Assembly (NCBI GenBank): GCA_902780535.1
Contig: CACZFT010000010.1
Coordinates: 1 to 59,761 of the forward strand
From: an uncultured Selenomonas sp.
GTDB lineage: Bacteria; Bacillota; Negativicutes; Selenomonadales; Selenomonadaceae
Reading direction: 5' to 3'
DNA length: 59,761 nt
Numbering within the stretch: the first letter of the stretch is position 1; every line of letters begins with the position of its first letter. Below, in pieces: positions 59,715-59,761 of this stretch. The notes beneath the pieces were generated by a model. It was not told the origin of the DNA. It saw only the letters and a program-made list of their open reading frames with translations, and did no database searches. The position numbers and the translations under genes were made by a program.

Positions 59715-59761
59715 ATGAATCTCATAAATACCCTCCAGATTCCGACCTCGAAGCTCGACCT
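59715..59761 (+). CDS. Start of an unidentified gene (cut by window end)
   Basis: ATG 59715 after AAAGGAG at 6-7 bases spacing; 15 codons visible (MNLINTLQIPTSKLD). Too short to identify. Confidence 0.6.
   Translation, partial: MNLINTLQIPTSKLD

Overview
The window is GC-rich, with dense operons, canonical TTGACA/TATAAT-type promoters and strong Shine-Dalgarno sites. Proteins such as the NusG-II/Gx-transporter pair, DUF3793 and a GH26 mannanase suggest a gut or rumen member of the Negativicutes (Selenomonadaceae-like, perhaps a non-motile relative of Mitsuokella). That placement is inference; there is no rRNA here. All coordinates and base pairings were worked out by eye.

The centrepiece is 3.1-22.6 kb, an island for methylamine methyl transfer with a complete bacterial pyrrolysine (Pyl) machinery. 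It runs: ammonium transporter; a seven-gene operon of three corrinoid proteins, two UroD/MtaA-type methyltransferases, a corrinoid-reactivating Fe-S protein (RACE) and a ferredoxin-UroD fusion; mtmB (monomethylamine methyltransferase) with an in-frame UAG at codon 204; a second RACE protein; pylSc, pylB, pylC, pylD; a helix-turn-helix protein; a fourth corrinoid protein; pylT (tRNA-Pyl, anticodon CUA); pylSn; and a PduX-like threonine kinase for cobamide synthesis. Likely flow: MtmB moves the methyl group of monomethylamine to a corrinoid protein and releases ammonia, RACE proteins re-reduce inactive Co(II) corrinoid, and UroD-type enzymes pass the methyl group on. Among the roughly fifty intact genes only hyuA ends in TAG, as expected if UAG is a sense codon. 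Four operons (amt, first corrinoid gene, mtmB, glutamate-type symporter) share a leader in which a small hexaloop hairpin overlaps an intrinsic terminator, suggesting a common antitermination signal.

The other regions are: 0-2.2 kb, suf Fe-S assembly (sufD end, sufS with two frameshifts, sufU); 2.2-3.0 kb and 22.6-23.7 kb, decaying DNA with MNT/HEPN toxin-antitoxin genes, PhzF remnants and an internally deleted flagellin; 23.7-32.7 kb, a broken dicarboxylate symporter, PASTA-type penicillin-binding protein, PTS sorbitol IIA, tRNA-Gln, a frameshifted diguanylate cyclase and the mannanase; 32.8-42.1 kb, Uma2, a tyrosine phosphatase, a surface-glycan or envelope-modification cluster and an M18 peptidase; 42.1-50.6 kb, Crp/NusG-II/Gx, a purine permease, IclR and a hydantoinase-type hyuBA operon; 50.6-59.8 kb, an EAL protein, a toxin-antitoxin pair, a HAD phosphatase, galM, sucCD, a metal-binding protein, DUF3793, flavodoxin and two candidate small RNAs.

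Several genes (sufS, the symporter, the diguanylate cyclase, the purine permease, the response-regulator domain) look disrupted by small internal deletions. This could be real decay or assembly error.
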